Shown piece by piece: positions 52,190 to 61,181 of a stretch of DNA of 64,000 nucleotides. The notes beneath the pieces were generated by a model, which worked only from the letters and a program-made list of their open reading frames with translations, had not been told where the DNA came from and made no database searches. Origin of the DNA: JAJEAD01 sp964420925 (GTDB lineage: Bacteria; Pseudomonadota; Gammaproteobacteria; HK1); assembly GCA_964420925.1 (NCBI GenBank), contig CAYQVB010000107.1, positions 20,945 to 84,944 of the forward strand. Reading direction: 5' to 3'. A program made the translations under genes and the position numbers. Each line of letters starts with the position of its first letter. Position 1 is the first letter of the stretch.

Positions 52190-53455
52190 ATGAAGGTCAG
52201 GCTTCTCTACGGGCGCGGCGGGCTGGAGGTGCGGCTGCCCGCCGGCTGCGAGGCGACGGTGATCGAGAAGCCGCCCATGCCGGTCATCGAGGATCCCGCG
52301 GCCGCGGTGGCGGCCGCCCTCGACGGCGGCGGGCTCTCGGAGGCGGAGGCGGAAGCGCGCTCGGCCTGCATCCTCATCTGCGACATCACGCGCCCGGTGC
52401 CGAACCGGCTCTTCCTGCGGCCGCTCATCGAGCGCCTGGAAGGGGCGGGGGTCCCTCGCGATGCCATCACCGTGCTCGTCGCCACCGGCCTCCACCGGCC
52501 CAATCTCGGAGACGAGCTCGCCGAGGTGGTGGGCGACCCCTGGGTTCTCGAGTGCGTCCGGGTGGAGAACCACTACGCGCGCAATGACGAGGACCACGTC
52601 GACCTCGGCCGGACCCGCCGGGGGACGGCGATTCGCCTCGACCGGCGCTTCGTCGAGGCGGATGTGCGGATCGCAACCGGCCTCGTTGAGCCCCACTTCA
52701 TGGCCGGGTACTCGGGCGGGCGCAAGGTCATCGCCCCCGGCATCGCCCACGCCGAGACGATCACGACTTTCCACAACCACCGCTTCATGTCCGACACTCG
52801 CGCGGACAACTGCGTGCTGGAAGGCAACCCCCTGCACCGGGAGCAGATGGAGATCCTGGAGCGCATTGGCGGCGCCCTCGCGCTCAACACGGTGATCGAC
52901 GACCGCCGCCGGCTCGCGTTCGTGAACTTCGGCGAGTGCCGCGAGAGTCACCTCGAAGCGGTGGCCTTCGTGCGGCGCTACGCGGAAGTCATCCTGCCGC
53001 GCCGCTTCGCGACGGTGGTGACGAGTGCGGCCGGCTACCCGCTCGACAAGACCTACTACCAGACCGTCAAGGGCATGGTCGGGCCGCTCGGCGTACTCGA
53101 GGACGGGGGCGATCTCATCGTCGCGTCGGAATGCTCCGAAGGGCTTGGCTCGACGGAGTACCGGGACGCCCAGCGCCGACTCGTTGAGCAGGGTCCGGAC
53201 GGCTTTCTCGCCGGCATCGCCGGCAAGCCCCACGCCGACATCGACGAATGGCAGACGCAGATGCAGACCCGATCGCTCGCGCGGGGACGGATATCGCTCT
53301 TCACAGAAGGGCTTGCACCTTCGGATCACGCGCTCACCGGGGTCACCCACATCTCATCGGTGGAGGAGGCGATCGCCGAGAGCATGGCGCGCCACCGCGA
53401 CCCCCGTGTCGCGGTGATCCCGGAAGGTCCCTACGTGGTGCCGCGCGCGGCCTGA
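52190..53455 (+). CDS. LarA-like nickel-pincer racemase/epimerase
   Basis: 421 residues. The LarA pattern is complete: 'ICDITRPVPNRLFL' (about 64-77), His102 in 'VATGLHRPN', His169 in 'GLVEPHFMAGYSGGRK', Lys179 at its end, and His195 in 'ITTFHNHRF'. Positions run five behind His108, His174, Lys184 and His200 of Lactobacillus LarA, where the lysine holds the nickel-pincer nucleotide and His200 binds nickel. It would racemise or epimerise a 2-hydroxy acid. ATG 52190 has GGAGGGGGAG just upstream. No larB, larC or larE gene is in the window. Confidence 0.9.
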   Translation: MKVRLLYGRGGLEVRLPAGCEATVIEKPPMPVIEDPAAAVAAALDGGGLSEAEAEARSACILICDITRPVPNRLFLRPLIERLEGAGVPRDAITVLVATGLHRPNLGDELAEVVGDPWVLECVRVENHYARNDEDHVDLGRTRRGTAIRLDRRFVEADVRIATGLVEPHFMAGYSGGRKVIAPGIAHAETITTFHNHRFMSDTRADNCVLEGNPLHREQMEILERIGGALALNTVIDDRRRLAFVNFGECRESHLEAVAFVRRYAEVILPRRFATVVTSAAGYPLDKTYYQTVKGMVGPLGVLEDGGDLIVASECSEGLGSTEYRDAQRRLVEQGPDGFLAGIAGKPHADIDEWQTQMQTRSLARGRISLFTEGLAPSDHALTGVTHISSVEEAIAESMARHRDPRVAVIPEGPYVVPRAA

Positions 53456-53458
53456 GGG

Positions 53459-53478
53459 GCGGGGCGCAGAAGCCCCGC
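53459..53478. terminator. GC-rich hairpin between convergent genes
   Basis: GCGGGGC, a six-base loop GCAGAA, then GCCCCGC, with a perfect 7-bp stem. It begins four bases after the racemase stop and ends 15 bases before the end of the convergent peptidase gene. No T-run follows. Confidence 0.5.
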
Positions 53479-53492
53479 ATCAGTGCGAGCTC

Positions 53493-54911
53493 CTATCCGT
53501 CCGCGCTTCGGACGTGGTGCGCGGCGATGACTTTCGCCACGCAGCAGGTGACGCGCTTTCCGGTGGGGATGTGCAGGAACTCGTTAGGACCGTGCGCGTT
53601 GGACTCGGGGCCGAGGACTCCGGTGATGAGAAACTGCGCCTCCGGGAACTGCTCGCCGAGCATTCCCATGAAGGGGATCGAGCCGCCTTCGCCCATGTAG
53701 ACCGCTTCCGGGCCGAACCAGGTCGCGGAGGCATCGCGCACCGCGCGATCGAGCCAGGGGGCGACCGGCGGCGCCTCCCATCCCGGCCCCGCCAGGTCGG
53801 CCGAGAAGCGCACCCGCGCCCCGTGGGGCGGATCGCGCTCCAGGATCGCGCGCATCGCATTCGACGCGGCCCGCGGATCGCAGGTCGGAGGAATGCGCAT
53901 CGAGAGCTTGGCGGCGGTGCGGGGGCGGGCCACGTTCCCCGCGTCTCCGATCTCCGGAAGTCCTTCCGCACCGATGATCTCCAGTGCGGGGCGCCAAGTG
54001 CGGTTCAGCACGAGCTCCACCGGGTCGGTGGTGGTGGGACCGGCGTCCCCCACGAAGGGAAACTGGGCGTGGATGAGATCTCCGAGCACCGCGGCCGCCT
54101 CCTCCGCCTGCTCCCGCCGCTGGCGCGGGATCTGCGCGTGCAGCGCGTCGACGAGGATCCGTCCGTCGCGCTCGTCCTCGATGCGCGAGAGCAGGGCACG
54201 CAGGATCCGGAAGGTCGAGGGGACCACACCGCCCGCGTCTCCGGAGTGGACGCCTTCGCGCAGCACCTCGACCTCCAGCGTCCCGCCCGCGAGCCCGCGC
54301 AGCGAGGTCGTGCACCACAGCCGCTCATAGTCGCCGCAGCCGGAGTCGAGACACACCACGAGGCTCGGGGTGCCGATGCGCGGGCGCAGCGCCTCGATGT
54401 AGTAGGGCAGGTCGTAGCTCCCGCTCTCCTCGCAGGCCTCGATGATCACCACGCAGCGCGCATGCGGGATCCCCTGCTCGTGGAGTGCTCCCAGAGCGGC
54501 GAGCGAGGCGTAGATCGCGTAGCCGTCGTCCGCGCCCCCGCGCCCGTAGAGCCGGTCGCCTTCCAGCTTCGGCGTCCAGGGGCCAAATCCGTCGCGCCAG
54601 CCGCTCATCTCGGGCTGCTTGTCGAGGTGCCCGTAGAGCAGGAGGCAGTCGTCGCCCTCGCCGGGCACCTCGATGAAGATGAGCGGGGTGCGCCCCGGCA
54701 GGCGCACGACTTCGAGCTGCATGCCGGGTATGGGGTGCGCTTCGCACCAGCGCACCATGTGCGCGACCGCGGCATCCATGTAGCCGTGCTCGGCCCAGTC
54801 CGGGTCGAAGTGCGGCGACTTGTTGGGGATTCGGATGTACTCGACGAGCTCCGGCACGATGGAGTCGTCCCAGAGCTCGTCCACGTGGCGGCGGATATCT
54901 TCGGTGTTCAT
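53493..54911 (-). CDS. M20-family metallopeptidase/amidohydrolase
   Basis: 472 residues. The dinuclear zinc ligands fit 'LLLYGHLDKQPEM' (His and neighbouring Asp), 'YGRGGADDGYAIY' (bridging Asp), 'IIEACEESGS' (general base and ligand Glu), 'CLDSGCGDY' and a late His in 'NAHGPNEFLH'. A lid/dimerisation domain lies at about 210-365. It cleaves dipeptides or N-acyl amino acids in the cytoplasm. The start is ATG 54911. Confidence 0.92.
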   Translation of the reverse strand: MNTEDIRRHVDELWDDSIVPELVEYIRIPNKSPHFDPDWAEHGYMDAAVAHMVRWCEAHPIPGMQLEVVRLPGRTPLIFIEVPGEGDDCLLLYGHLDKQPEMSGWRDGFGPWTPKLEGDRLYGRGGADDGYAIYASLAALGALHEQGIPHARCVVIIEACEESGSYDLPYYIEALRPRIGTPSLVVCLDSGCGDYERLWCTTSLRGLAGGTLEVEVLREGVHSGDAGGVVPSTFRILRALLSRIEDERDGRILVDALHAQIPRQRREQAEEAAAVLGDLIHAQFPFVGDAGPTTTDPVELVLNRTWRPALEIIGAEGLPEIGDAGNVARPRTAAKLSMRIPPTCDPRAASNAMRAILERDPPHGARVRFSADLAGPGWEAPPVAPWLDRAVRDASATWFGPEAVYMGEGGSIPFMGMLGEQFPEAQFLITGVLGPESNAHGPNEFLHIPTGKRVTCCVAKVIAAHHVRSADG

Positions 54912-55076
54912 GGGCGCTCGAGTGTCTTCTCACGGGAAACGAAGCGGCGGGCGCCGCGGAAGGCGAAGCCTAGCAGCCCGAACGCATGCCGGCATGCTCG
55001 TCGCGCCTGGCGACCAGAGGCTGTCGATGACGCGATTCCGTGCCGGCCCGCACTCCGGCATGCTCGCCGACTACCC

Positions 55077-58000
55077 TCACGCTGCGGCCGGTTCTCCCGC
55101 CGGGTCCAGCGCGGGCCGGCGTCTGCCCTCGCCGATGCGCAGCAGGCTCGGGAGCAGGAGCAGGGTGAACACCGCGCTGATGCTCATGCCGCCGATGATG
55201 ACCGCGGCGAGGCCGCGATAGAGCTCGCTGCCCGCACCGGGTACGACGAGCAGGGGGAGCATCCCGAAGATGCTCGTGAGCGTGGTCATGAGGATGGGCC
55301 GCAGGCGCATGCCGACCGCTTCGGCCACCGCGGCGCGGCGCGCGAGTCCGCGGCGTTCCATCGCGCGGGTCTGGTGGACGAGGAGGATCGCGTTGTTGAC
55401 CACGAGTCCGAGCAGAATGATGAACCCGATCATGGTCAGCAGATCGAGAGGCTGATTCACTCCGAAGACGTCGTTCATCAGCCGGAGGGCGATGAGGCTT
55501 CCAACCGTGGCGAGCGGCAGGGCGAGGAGCACCAGCACGCTGTCCTTGAAGGAACGGAACAGCGCGGCCATCAGCAGGAAGAGGATGACGATCGCGAGCA
55601 CGAAGCTTCCGCTCATGCTCCGGAGCGCGGTCTCGAGCTTGTCCGCAGTGCCCGAGAAGCGCACCTCGCCGTCGTCCGGAAGCCGGGCCTCGACCTGAGG
55701 CACGACTTGGGCCTTCAGCACGTCGAGCGCCTCTTCGAGCGACATCCCCTGCGGCGGGGTTACCTGCAGGGTGACGGTGCGGCGCCGGTCGATGCGGCGG
55801 ATCTCGTTGGGACCGGCGGTGCGCACGATCCGGGTGAGCTCGCTCACCGGGAGCACGCCGCCGGGGGTCGCGAGGGGGATGGACGCGAGCTGCTCGGGGG
55901 TCTCCCAACGCGGCACCCGGACCACGATGTCGAGGCGCTGCTCGCCGTCGAAGTAGTCGCCGACGTAGAGCCCTTCGCCAAGGGCGCGGGTCACCGAGGC
56001 CATGGTCCCGCGGCTCCAGCCCGCCTCGGCGAGGCGGCGCTCGTCGGGCACGAGGCGAAGCTCGGGGTCGGCGAGCTCGAGCCCGGGGAAGGGGCGCACG
56101 CGGGCGCCGGGGAGCACCCGGTTGACGCCGATGAACCCTTCCAGCGCCGCGCTCATCAGGGTGTCGATGTTCCGGGCCTGGATGTTGACGTCGATGGTGT
56201 TGCCCGAGCCGAAGCCGCCGAAGAGGGAGGCTCGCCGCGCAAAGGCAATGGTGTCGGGGAAGCCGCGTATCGTGCGGTTGACGAGCGGTATCAGCTCGTC
56301 GGTGCGGGTCTCGTCCTTCGTCCTCGCCCCCATGAACACTCCACGGGAGAAGGCGACGAAGAAGTAGCTCTCGACCGCCGGCTCCTGCTCGCCGTCGAGG
56401 TAGGGCTGCAGGCGTTCGGCCACGACGCTGCCCATCTCCCGCTCGAGGTGGTCGATGTTTGCGCCGGGCGGGGGGATGATGAACGCGAAGACGAGGTTCC
56501 GGTTGCCCTGGGGCAGATAGCTCGCCCGCAGCGCGAAGGGCGACTCCGGCAGTGTGGCGGCGAGTCGTTCCGGAAGCGGAACCAGATTCAGGATCGAGCG
56601 CGGCGCGAGGGCGAGAGAGATCCCGAGCGGTATCGCGATCAGCGAGACGATCCAGGCCGCCCTTCTCGCCGGGCTGTCGGTGAGATGGAGGATCGCGCTG
56701 GTGAGGCCACGCCGCCAGCGCGCGTGCGCGTCGCCAAGCTGCGCCCGTGCGAGCCACTTCGACGCCGCGGCGGGGATCACCGTGAGCGCCACGAGCATCG
56801 AGGCGGCCACCGCGACCGAGATGGTGAGGGCGAGGTCGGCGAAGAGCTGGCCGGCCTCGTCGGAGAGGAACACGATGGGGAGGAAGATGGCCACCGTGGT
56901 CGCGGTCGAGGCAAGCAGCGCGCCCCAGACCTGGGCCGGACCCAGGGTGGCCGCCTCCTGCGGGCTCGTGCCCCGCTCGCGCAGTCGGACGATGTTCTCG
57001 AGCACCACGATGGCGGCGTCGAGGGTCATGCCCACCGCCAGGGCAAGTCCCGCGAGGGAGATGATGTTGAGCGTCCGCCCGGTGATGTAGAGAAAGAGGA
57101 AGGAGGCGAAGAGCGAGATCGGGATCGCGGCTGCGATCAGCACCGTCGCGCGCAGCCGGCGCAGGAACCACCACAGCGCGAGGATTGCCAGCGTGATGCC
57201 GAGAGCGAGGTTGTTGCGCACCATGTTGACCGAGCGGTGAATGTAGACCGTCTCGTCGTAGACCTGCTCGAAGACGAGGCCGGCGCGGGAGAGCGGGCCT
57301 TCGACGAGCTCTGCCGCCGCTTCCTTGAGCCCCGCCATCACCTCCAGGACGTTCACCCCGATCTCGCGGTGGGCGTTCACCGCGAGCGACCGCGCCCCTT
57401 TGGAAAGGACGAAGCTCTTGCGGTCGGCGAACGAGACCTCGATCTCGGCGACGTCGCGCAGGCGTACCGGGAGTCCGTCGCGCCACTCCAGGACCAGGTC
57501 CCCGAGATCTTCCGCGTCGAAGGCGCCGGTGAAGCGCAGGGTGTAGCGGCGCTTGCCCACGCTCACGTCGCCGCCCGAGATGTCCTGGTTGGCGCCGGCG
57601 AGGCGTGCCGCGACCGGCAGCTCGATGCCGAGACTCGCGGCCCGGTAGGGGTCGAAGGTGATGCGCACTTCGCGCTCGCGCCCCCCGTAGACCTCGGAGC
57701 GCGCGACCCCCGGGACCCGTTCGAAGCGGGTCTGGACCACCTCTTCCGCGTAGTCCTTGTAGCTCTGGATGTCGCGCGGGTTCCCGTCGCGGGTGCGGGT
57801 GGTGAACCACGCGATGGCGCGGCTGTTGCCCCCCACTGTGTCGATGACCGGCTCGTTGGCGTCCTCCGGGTAGCGCGGCACCCGGTTGAGGCGGTTGAGC
57901 ACTTCGATCAGCCCGCGCCGCAGATCGTGCCCGACCACGAACTCGATCGAGACTTCCCCCTGGCCGCGCTGCGCCTTGGAGACGATGCGGTTCACGCCGG

Positions 58001-58298
58001 AGAGGCCGCGCAGCACCTTCTCCTGCGGCTCGATGATCTCCGCCTCGATCTCCTCCGGGGCGGCGGCGCGCCACCCGGTGCGGATGGTGATCTCCGGCTT
58101 CTCCACCTCGGGCGTGAGCTGCACCGGCAGGCGCGCGAGGCCGAGTCCGCCGAAGAGGACCACGAGCAGCACCGCAACCAGGGTCGCGGTGGGATTGGAG
58201 AGTGCGAGCCGGGTCAGGCCCAGGCCCTCGGGCGGCGGCGCGCGGGTCGTTCCCGGCGCTTCGGGCGGACTCGGGGGCACCGGCCCGTCCCTGCTCAT
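55077..58298 (-). CDS. RND-family efflux pump permease (AcrB/HAE1-like)
   Basis: 1073 residues with the RND layout: first helix at about 35-55 ('NPTATLVAVLLVVLFGGLGL'), a large periplasmic loop, helices 2-6 with the proton-relay segment ('AGLALAVGMTLDAAIVVLEN'), a second loop at about 560-880 and helices 7-12 ('LLTMIGFIILLGLVVNNAIL'). Asp in 'GMTLDAA' takes the place of the usual double Asp. It exports drugs or metabolites using the proton gradient, with the adaptor. ATG 58298 overlaps the adaptor stop by four bases (ATGA). No outer-membrane channel gene follows. Confidence 0.93.
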   Translation of the reverse strand: MSRDGPVPPSPPEAPGTTRAPPPEGLGLTRLALSNPTATLVAVLLVVLFGGLGLARLPVQLTPEVEKPEITIRTGWRAAAPEEIEAEIIEPQEKVLRGLSGVNRIVSKAQRGQGEVSIEFVVGHDLRRGLIEVLNRLNRVPRYPEDANEPVIDTVGGNSRAIAWFTTRTRDGNPRDIQSYKDYAEEVVQTRFERVPGVARSEVYGGREREVRITFDPYRAASLGIELPVAARLAGANQDISGGDVSVGKRRYTLRFTGAFDAEDLGDLVLEWRDGLPVRLRDVAEIEVSFADRKSFVLSKGARSLAVNAHREIGVNVLEVMAGLKEAAAELVEGPLSRAGLVFEQVYDETVYIHRSVNMVRNNLALGITLAILALWWFLRRLRATVLIAAAIPISLFASFLFLYITGRTLNIISLAGLALAVGMTLDAAIVVLENIVRLRERGTSPQEAATLGPAQVWGALLASTATTVAIFLPIVFLSDEAGQLFADLALTISVAVAASMLVALTVIPAAASKWLARAQLGDAHARWRRGLTSAILHLTDSPARRAAWIVSLIAIPLGISLALAPRSILNLVPLPERLAATLPESPFALRASYLPQGNRNLVFAFIIPPPGANIDHLEREMGSVVAERLQPYLDGEQEPAVESYFFVAFSRGVFMGARTKDETRTDELIPLVNRTIRGFPDTIAFARRASLFGGFGSGNTIDVNIQARNIDTLMSAALEGFIGVNRVLPGARVRPFPGLELADPELRLVPDERRLAEAGWSRGTMASVTRALGEGLYVGDYFDGEQRLDIVVRVPRWETPEQLASIPLATPGGVLPVSELTRIVRTAGPNEIRRIDRRRTVTLQVTPPQGMSLEEALDVLKAQVVPQVEARLPDDGEVRFSGTADKLETALRSMSGSFVLAIVILFLLMAALFRSFKDSVLVLLALPLATVGSLIALRLMNDVFGVNQPLDLLTMIGFIILLGLVVNNAILLVHQTRAMERRGLARRAAVAEAVGMRLRPILMTTLTSIFGMLPLLVVPGAGSELYRGLAAVIIGGMSISAVFTLLLLPSLLRIGEGRRRPALDPAGEPAAA

Positions 58299-59353
58299 TG
58301 CGAGGGCGGAGCGGCCTGGACGGTTACCGCCTGACCGGGACGCAGCCGCTCCCCGCCCCGGATGACGACCCGGTCGCCGGGAGCGATGCCATCGACTTCG
58401 ATGAGCGCTCCTTCGGCGATTCCGGTAATGACGGGGATCCGCTCGGCGATTCCGTCCTCACCGATGCGATAGACCGAAGTGCCGTCCCGGCGCAGCACCA
58501 GCGCGTCGCGGGGAACCGCGGTGACGGGTCGTGCCGCCGCGGTCGGGATCGCCACTCTCAGGTCCTGTCCGACCGGCCAGGCTTGGTCTTTGATTTGCAG
58601 GCGGAGCTCGTAGAGCCGGGACTGGTTGTCCCCGACCGGCACGATCGCCTGCACCGTTCCCGCGGTCCGGCTCGGATTGGCCTCGAGCGCGAGCTCCCCG
58701 CCCTCACGGACGAAGGCGAGGGCGGCGACCGGGATCCAGGTCTGCACTTCGAGCGAATCGGTGTCGACGAGGCGCACCACCGCCTCGCCGCTCTGCGCCC
58801 ACTCGCCGCTCTGCCGGAAGCGCGTGGTCACCACTCCGCCGAAGGGCGCCTTGATTTGGGTGCGCTCCAGGCGCTCTCGGGTGAGGGCAAGGCGAGCCCG
58901 GACCGCGCGCAGCTCGCTGCGGGAGATGTCGCGCTCCGCGATGGCCTCGTCGAGGCGGCTGCGGGTCGCGGTCTGTTGGACGACCAGGGTCTCGAGCCGC
59001 TCGACCTGCGCGTCCAGATAAGTGAGCCGCGCCTGCTCGCGGGCCACCGCCGCTTCGTTCTCCGCGAGCGATTGGCGAAACAGCGCGTCGTCGAGTCGGG
59101 CCACCGTCTCGCCCTCCGCGATCGCCGCGCCAATCTCCGCCACCCATTCGAGGCGGCCCGGGACTTCGGCCGCAACCCGGGCCTGGTTGCGGCTGATCAC
59201 GGTTCCGGGGTACCAGGTGACGGGCGCGAGAGTGCGGCTCTTAGCCTCCGCCACCACCACCGGCGCGGGCGGTGGTCCTTTCCCCTCCTGCGCGCCGAGC
59301 GGCGTCGCGAGCAGCGCCGCGAACAACAGGGTGGTGATTCGGGACCCGCGCAA
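58295..59353 (-). CDS. RND efflux periplasmic adaptor (membrane fusion protein)
   Basis: 352 residues. A short signal ('ITTLLFAALLATPLGAQ') is followed by the lipoyl-like half-motif 'GRLEWVAEIGAAIAEGETVA' and a coiled-coil hairpin at about 95-165 rich in Glu, Arg and Leu. The second lipoyl half ('RTQIKAPFGGVVTTRF'-like) and beta-barrel domain follow. It links the RND pump to an outer-membrane channel. The start is TTG 59353, the only start before the signal. Its stop overlaps the permease start. Confidence 0.9.
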   Translation of the reverse strand: MRGSRITTLLFAALLATPLGAQEGKGPPPAPVVVAEAKSRTLAPVTWYPGTVISRNQARVAAEVPGRLEWVAEIGAAIAEGETVARLDDALFRQSLAENEAAVAREQARLTYLDAQVERLETLVVQQTATRSRLDEAIAERDISRSELRAVRARLALTRERLERTQIKAPFGGVVTTRFRQSGEWAQSGEAVVRLVDTDSLEVQTWIPVAALAFVREGGELALEANPSRTAGTVQAIVPVGDNQSRLYELRLQIKDQAWPVGQDLRVAIPTAAARPVTAVPRDALVLRRDGTSVYRIGEDGIAERIPVITGIAEGALIEVDGIAPGDRVVIRGGERLRPGQAVTVQAAPPSQ

Positions 59354-59630
59354 GGGGGCTCTGAGCGTGGTGCGTCTGAATGGGAAGGCCGAATCATCGC
59401 ACGCGACCGCTTCCCGTGGCGACTTTCGAAGTCAATGACGAGTCCTTCGACCGGGCTGAAGGACTCGCAAAGCCCGCTCCGTGGAATCGGGGCGGGAATC
59501 CACCGTCTCTCTCCGGGACCACGTCACCCGAACTCGTTGTGCGGTCACGGATACCGGATGCGGCCGGGATCCGAGGGCGGATTCGCTTATCCTGAGCCCT
59601 CCGGTTCTTCGGCAAGAGGGAGGCGACGAC

Positions 59631-60236
59631 GTGGGAGAAGAACGCTGGGCGATCCCATCGCAGCCGAGCGAAACGAAGTTTCGTGAGGATGGCACGCTGG
59701 CGCGCGAGATCTGGGCGCTGCCGCTCGAAGAGGCGTTCCTGGATGCCTTCCTCCGCGACCTGTTCGAGAACCACTGGGCCGGCATCCGCTTCGGCCCGAT
59801 GATCCAGGGTGCGGCCTACGAGTGGAAGTGTCCGGGGGCGCCCCGGCGGATCAGCCTCTACGACGGCTATCTCACGGTGATGTTCGGCAACGGCGGCCAC
59901 TTCCACCTGTGCATCGGCGAGAACCGGGGCTCCGAGGCGAATCCCACCTCACCGGCTCTCCGCGCCCATCGCCGGCCCTCGCAGGCACAGGTGTTCCGCG
60001 GCTACGACGCGAGCGCCAAGCCGCTCACCTGGGGCTTCGAGATGTGGAACGGGAAGGGCGAAAACGGGCTCTCGGTGTGGTTCCCGAGCCCTTTCCTCAA
60101 CGACGACGATTCGCTCGCCGACCCTCCCGACTTCAGCCGCCTCGCGACCTGGCGCGCCCTGGCGAGCCGGTGGCTCGGCCGGGAATCGGAGGCGCTCGAC
60201 GAAGAGGGCAAGGGCTTCCGCCAGTTCGGACATTGA
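59631..60236 (+). CDS. Conserved hypothetical protein
   Basis: 201 residues from GTG 59631, which has GGGAGG seven bases upstream; an in-frame ATG at 59481 lies 50 codons earlier but lacks a binding site. I recognise no characterised domain. Visible features are 'LPLEEAFLDAFLRDLFENHW', an aromatic strand-rich centre ('ISLYDGYLTVMFGNGGHFHL', an HxH pair), and 'WGFEMWNGKGENGLSVWFPS'. The composition suggests a compact soluble fold that could bind metal through the histidines. It is divergent from the efflux adaptor gene and precedes the toxin-antitoxin pair. Confidence 0.7.
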   Translation: MGEERWAIPSQPSETKFREDGTLAREIWALPLEEAFLDAFLRDLFENHWAGIRFGPMIQGAAYEWKCPGAPRRISLYDGYLTVMFGNGGHFHLCIGENRGSEANPTSPALRAHRRPSQAQVFRGYDASAKPLTWGFEMWNGKGENGLSVWFPSPFLNDDDSLADPPDFSRLATWRALASRWLGRESEALDEEGKGFRQFGH

Positions 60237-60244
60237 TTCCAAGT

Positions 60245-60290
60245 CTTGTCGCTTTGGGACAAGCAAGATTTACGGGACATATGGTATAGA
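60245..60290 (+). promoter_or_regulatory. Probable vapBC promoter and operator
   Basis: An extended -10 element, TG-G-TATAGA, ends at 60290, about 36 bases before the chosen antitoxin start. Upstream, CTTGTC and GACAAG form an inverted repeat around seven bases (60245-60263), and CATATG at 60278-60283 is a smaller palindrome. AbrB-type antitoxins usually bind such palindromes near their own promoter. No good -35 hexamer is seen. Inference from sequence only. Confidence 0.45.
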
Positions 60291-60326
60291 ATCCACATTG
60301 TCGATATCTTCCATGAATCGAGTCCT

Positions 60327-60632
60327 GTGGCTACATCCTCCGAGAATCCCTCGACCGTGCACGATCCGGTGCCGACACGACAATCCTTCGCGCAACGTGT
60401 GCGCGTCGACCAGGCAGGCCGGGTGGTCGTGCCTGCGGGGATACGCAGGGCTCTCGGCATTCACTCTGGTCACCACCTGACCATCTCGCTCGACGGCGAT
60501 TCCATCAGGCTCCAGACCATCGACGCAGCACTCGAACGGGTGAGGGCGATTGCCCGGCGCAAGCGCAATCTGGGCTCGAACGTTGTCGACGACTTCATCG
60601 CCGAGCGCCGCGCGGAAGAGGCCGCAGACTGA
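60327..60632 (+). CDS. vapB: AbrB/MazE-type antitoxin (VapB-like)
   Basis: 101 residues from GTG 60327. The DNA-binding swapped-hairpin domain spans about 25-70, with 'VRVDQAGRVVVPAGIRRALG' and then 'IHSGHHLTISLDGDSI', a clear AbrB fold. The tail 'NVVDDFIAERRAEEA' is the usual toxin-binding helix. It neutralises the following PIN toxin and represses its own promoter. The start is uncertain: GTG 60354 is possible, and TTG 60246 lies upstream of the putative -10 element. It lies four bases before the toxin gene. Confidence 0.85.
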   Translation: MATSSENPSTVHDPVPTRQSFAQRVRVDQAGRVVVPAGIRRALGIHSGHHLTISLDGDSIRLQTIDAALERVRAIARRKRNLGSNVVDDFIAERRAEEAAD

Positions 60633-60636
60633 AGTC

Positions 60637-61023
60637 GTGCGCTACGTTCTGGACGCGTCCGCCGTGCTCGCGGTGATACGGGAGGAGTCGGGTGCCGGCG
60701 TCGTAGCCAAGGCGTTGGGCGCCGGGGCGGCGATGTCCGCGGTCAACGTGGCGGAAGTCGCCGCCCGGCTGCACCAGGACGGCTGGAACGAGCCGGAAGT
60801 CGCGTTGGTCTTCCGCGAACTGGGGATCGCAGTGCTGCCCTTCGATTCCGATGTCGCGTTGCTGAGCGGCAGCTACCGAAACAAGACCCGGAATCTGGGA
60901 CTGGGACTCGGGGACCGCGCCTGCCTTGCCACTGCTCGCAGGGAGGAGTGTCCGGCGCTGACCGCGGATCGCTCCTGGAGCCAACTCCAGCTCGACGGTG
61001 TCGATGTGCGCTGTATCCGATAG
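60637..61023 (+). CDS. vapC: PIN-domain ribonuclease toxin (VapC-like)
   Basis: 128 residues from GTG 60637. PIN-domain acidic residues are Asp6 ('VLDASAVLAV'), Glu in 'VNVAEVAARL', Asp in 'LGLGDRACLATA' and Asp in 'LTADRSW'; these bind Mg2+ and cut RNA. Length is normal. It starts four bases after the antitoxin stop, the usual toxin-second arrangement. Confidence 0.92.
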   Translation: MRYVLDASAVLAVIREESGAGVVAKALGAGAAMSAVNVAEVAARLHQDGWNEPEVALVFRELGIAVLPFDSDVALLSGSYRNKTRNLGLGLGDRACLATARREECPALTADRSWSQLQLDGVDVRCIR

Positions 61024-61181
61024 CGGGCGCTGCCACGCGCGCGTCGAAGTTGACACTCTTCTCGGTGCCGGCCCGGAAACGGCCAAGGCATCGAAGGGTG
61101 TTGTGCTTCTGGAAGACCTATCCGGATCTGTCCCTCGCACGTGGCGCTCGCCGGATGCGTCGATCGGCCAGTGATGTCGCG

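Noticed and set aside
53514..58334. Very long plus-strand open frame (about 1600 codons)
   Set aside because: It runs antisense to the M20 peptidase and RND pump genes, whose motifs are complete. Its composition is Arg/Glu/His-rich, typical of antisense frames in GC-rich DNA.
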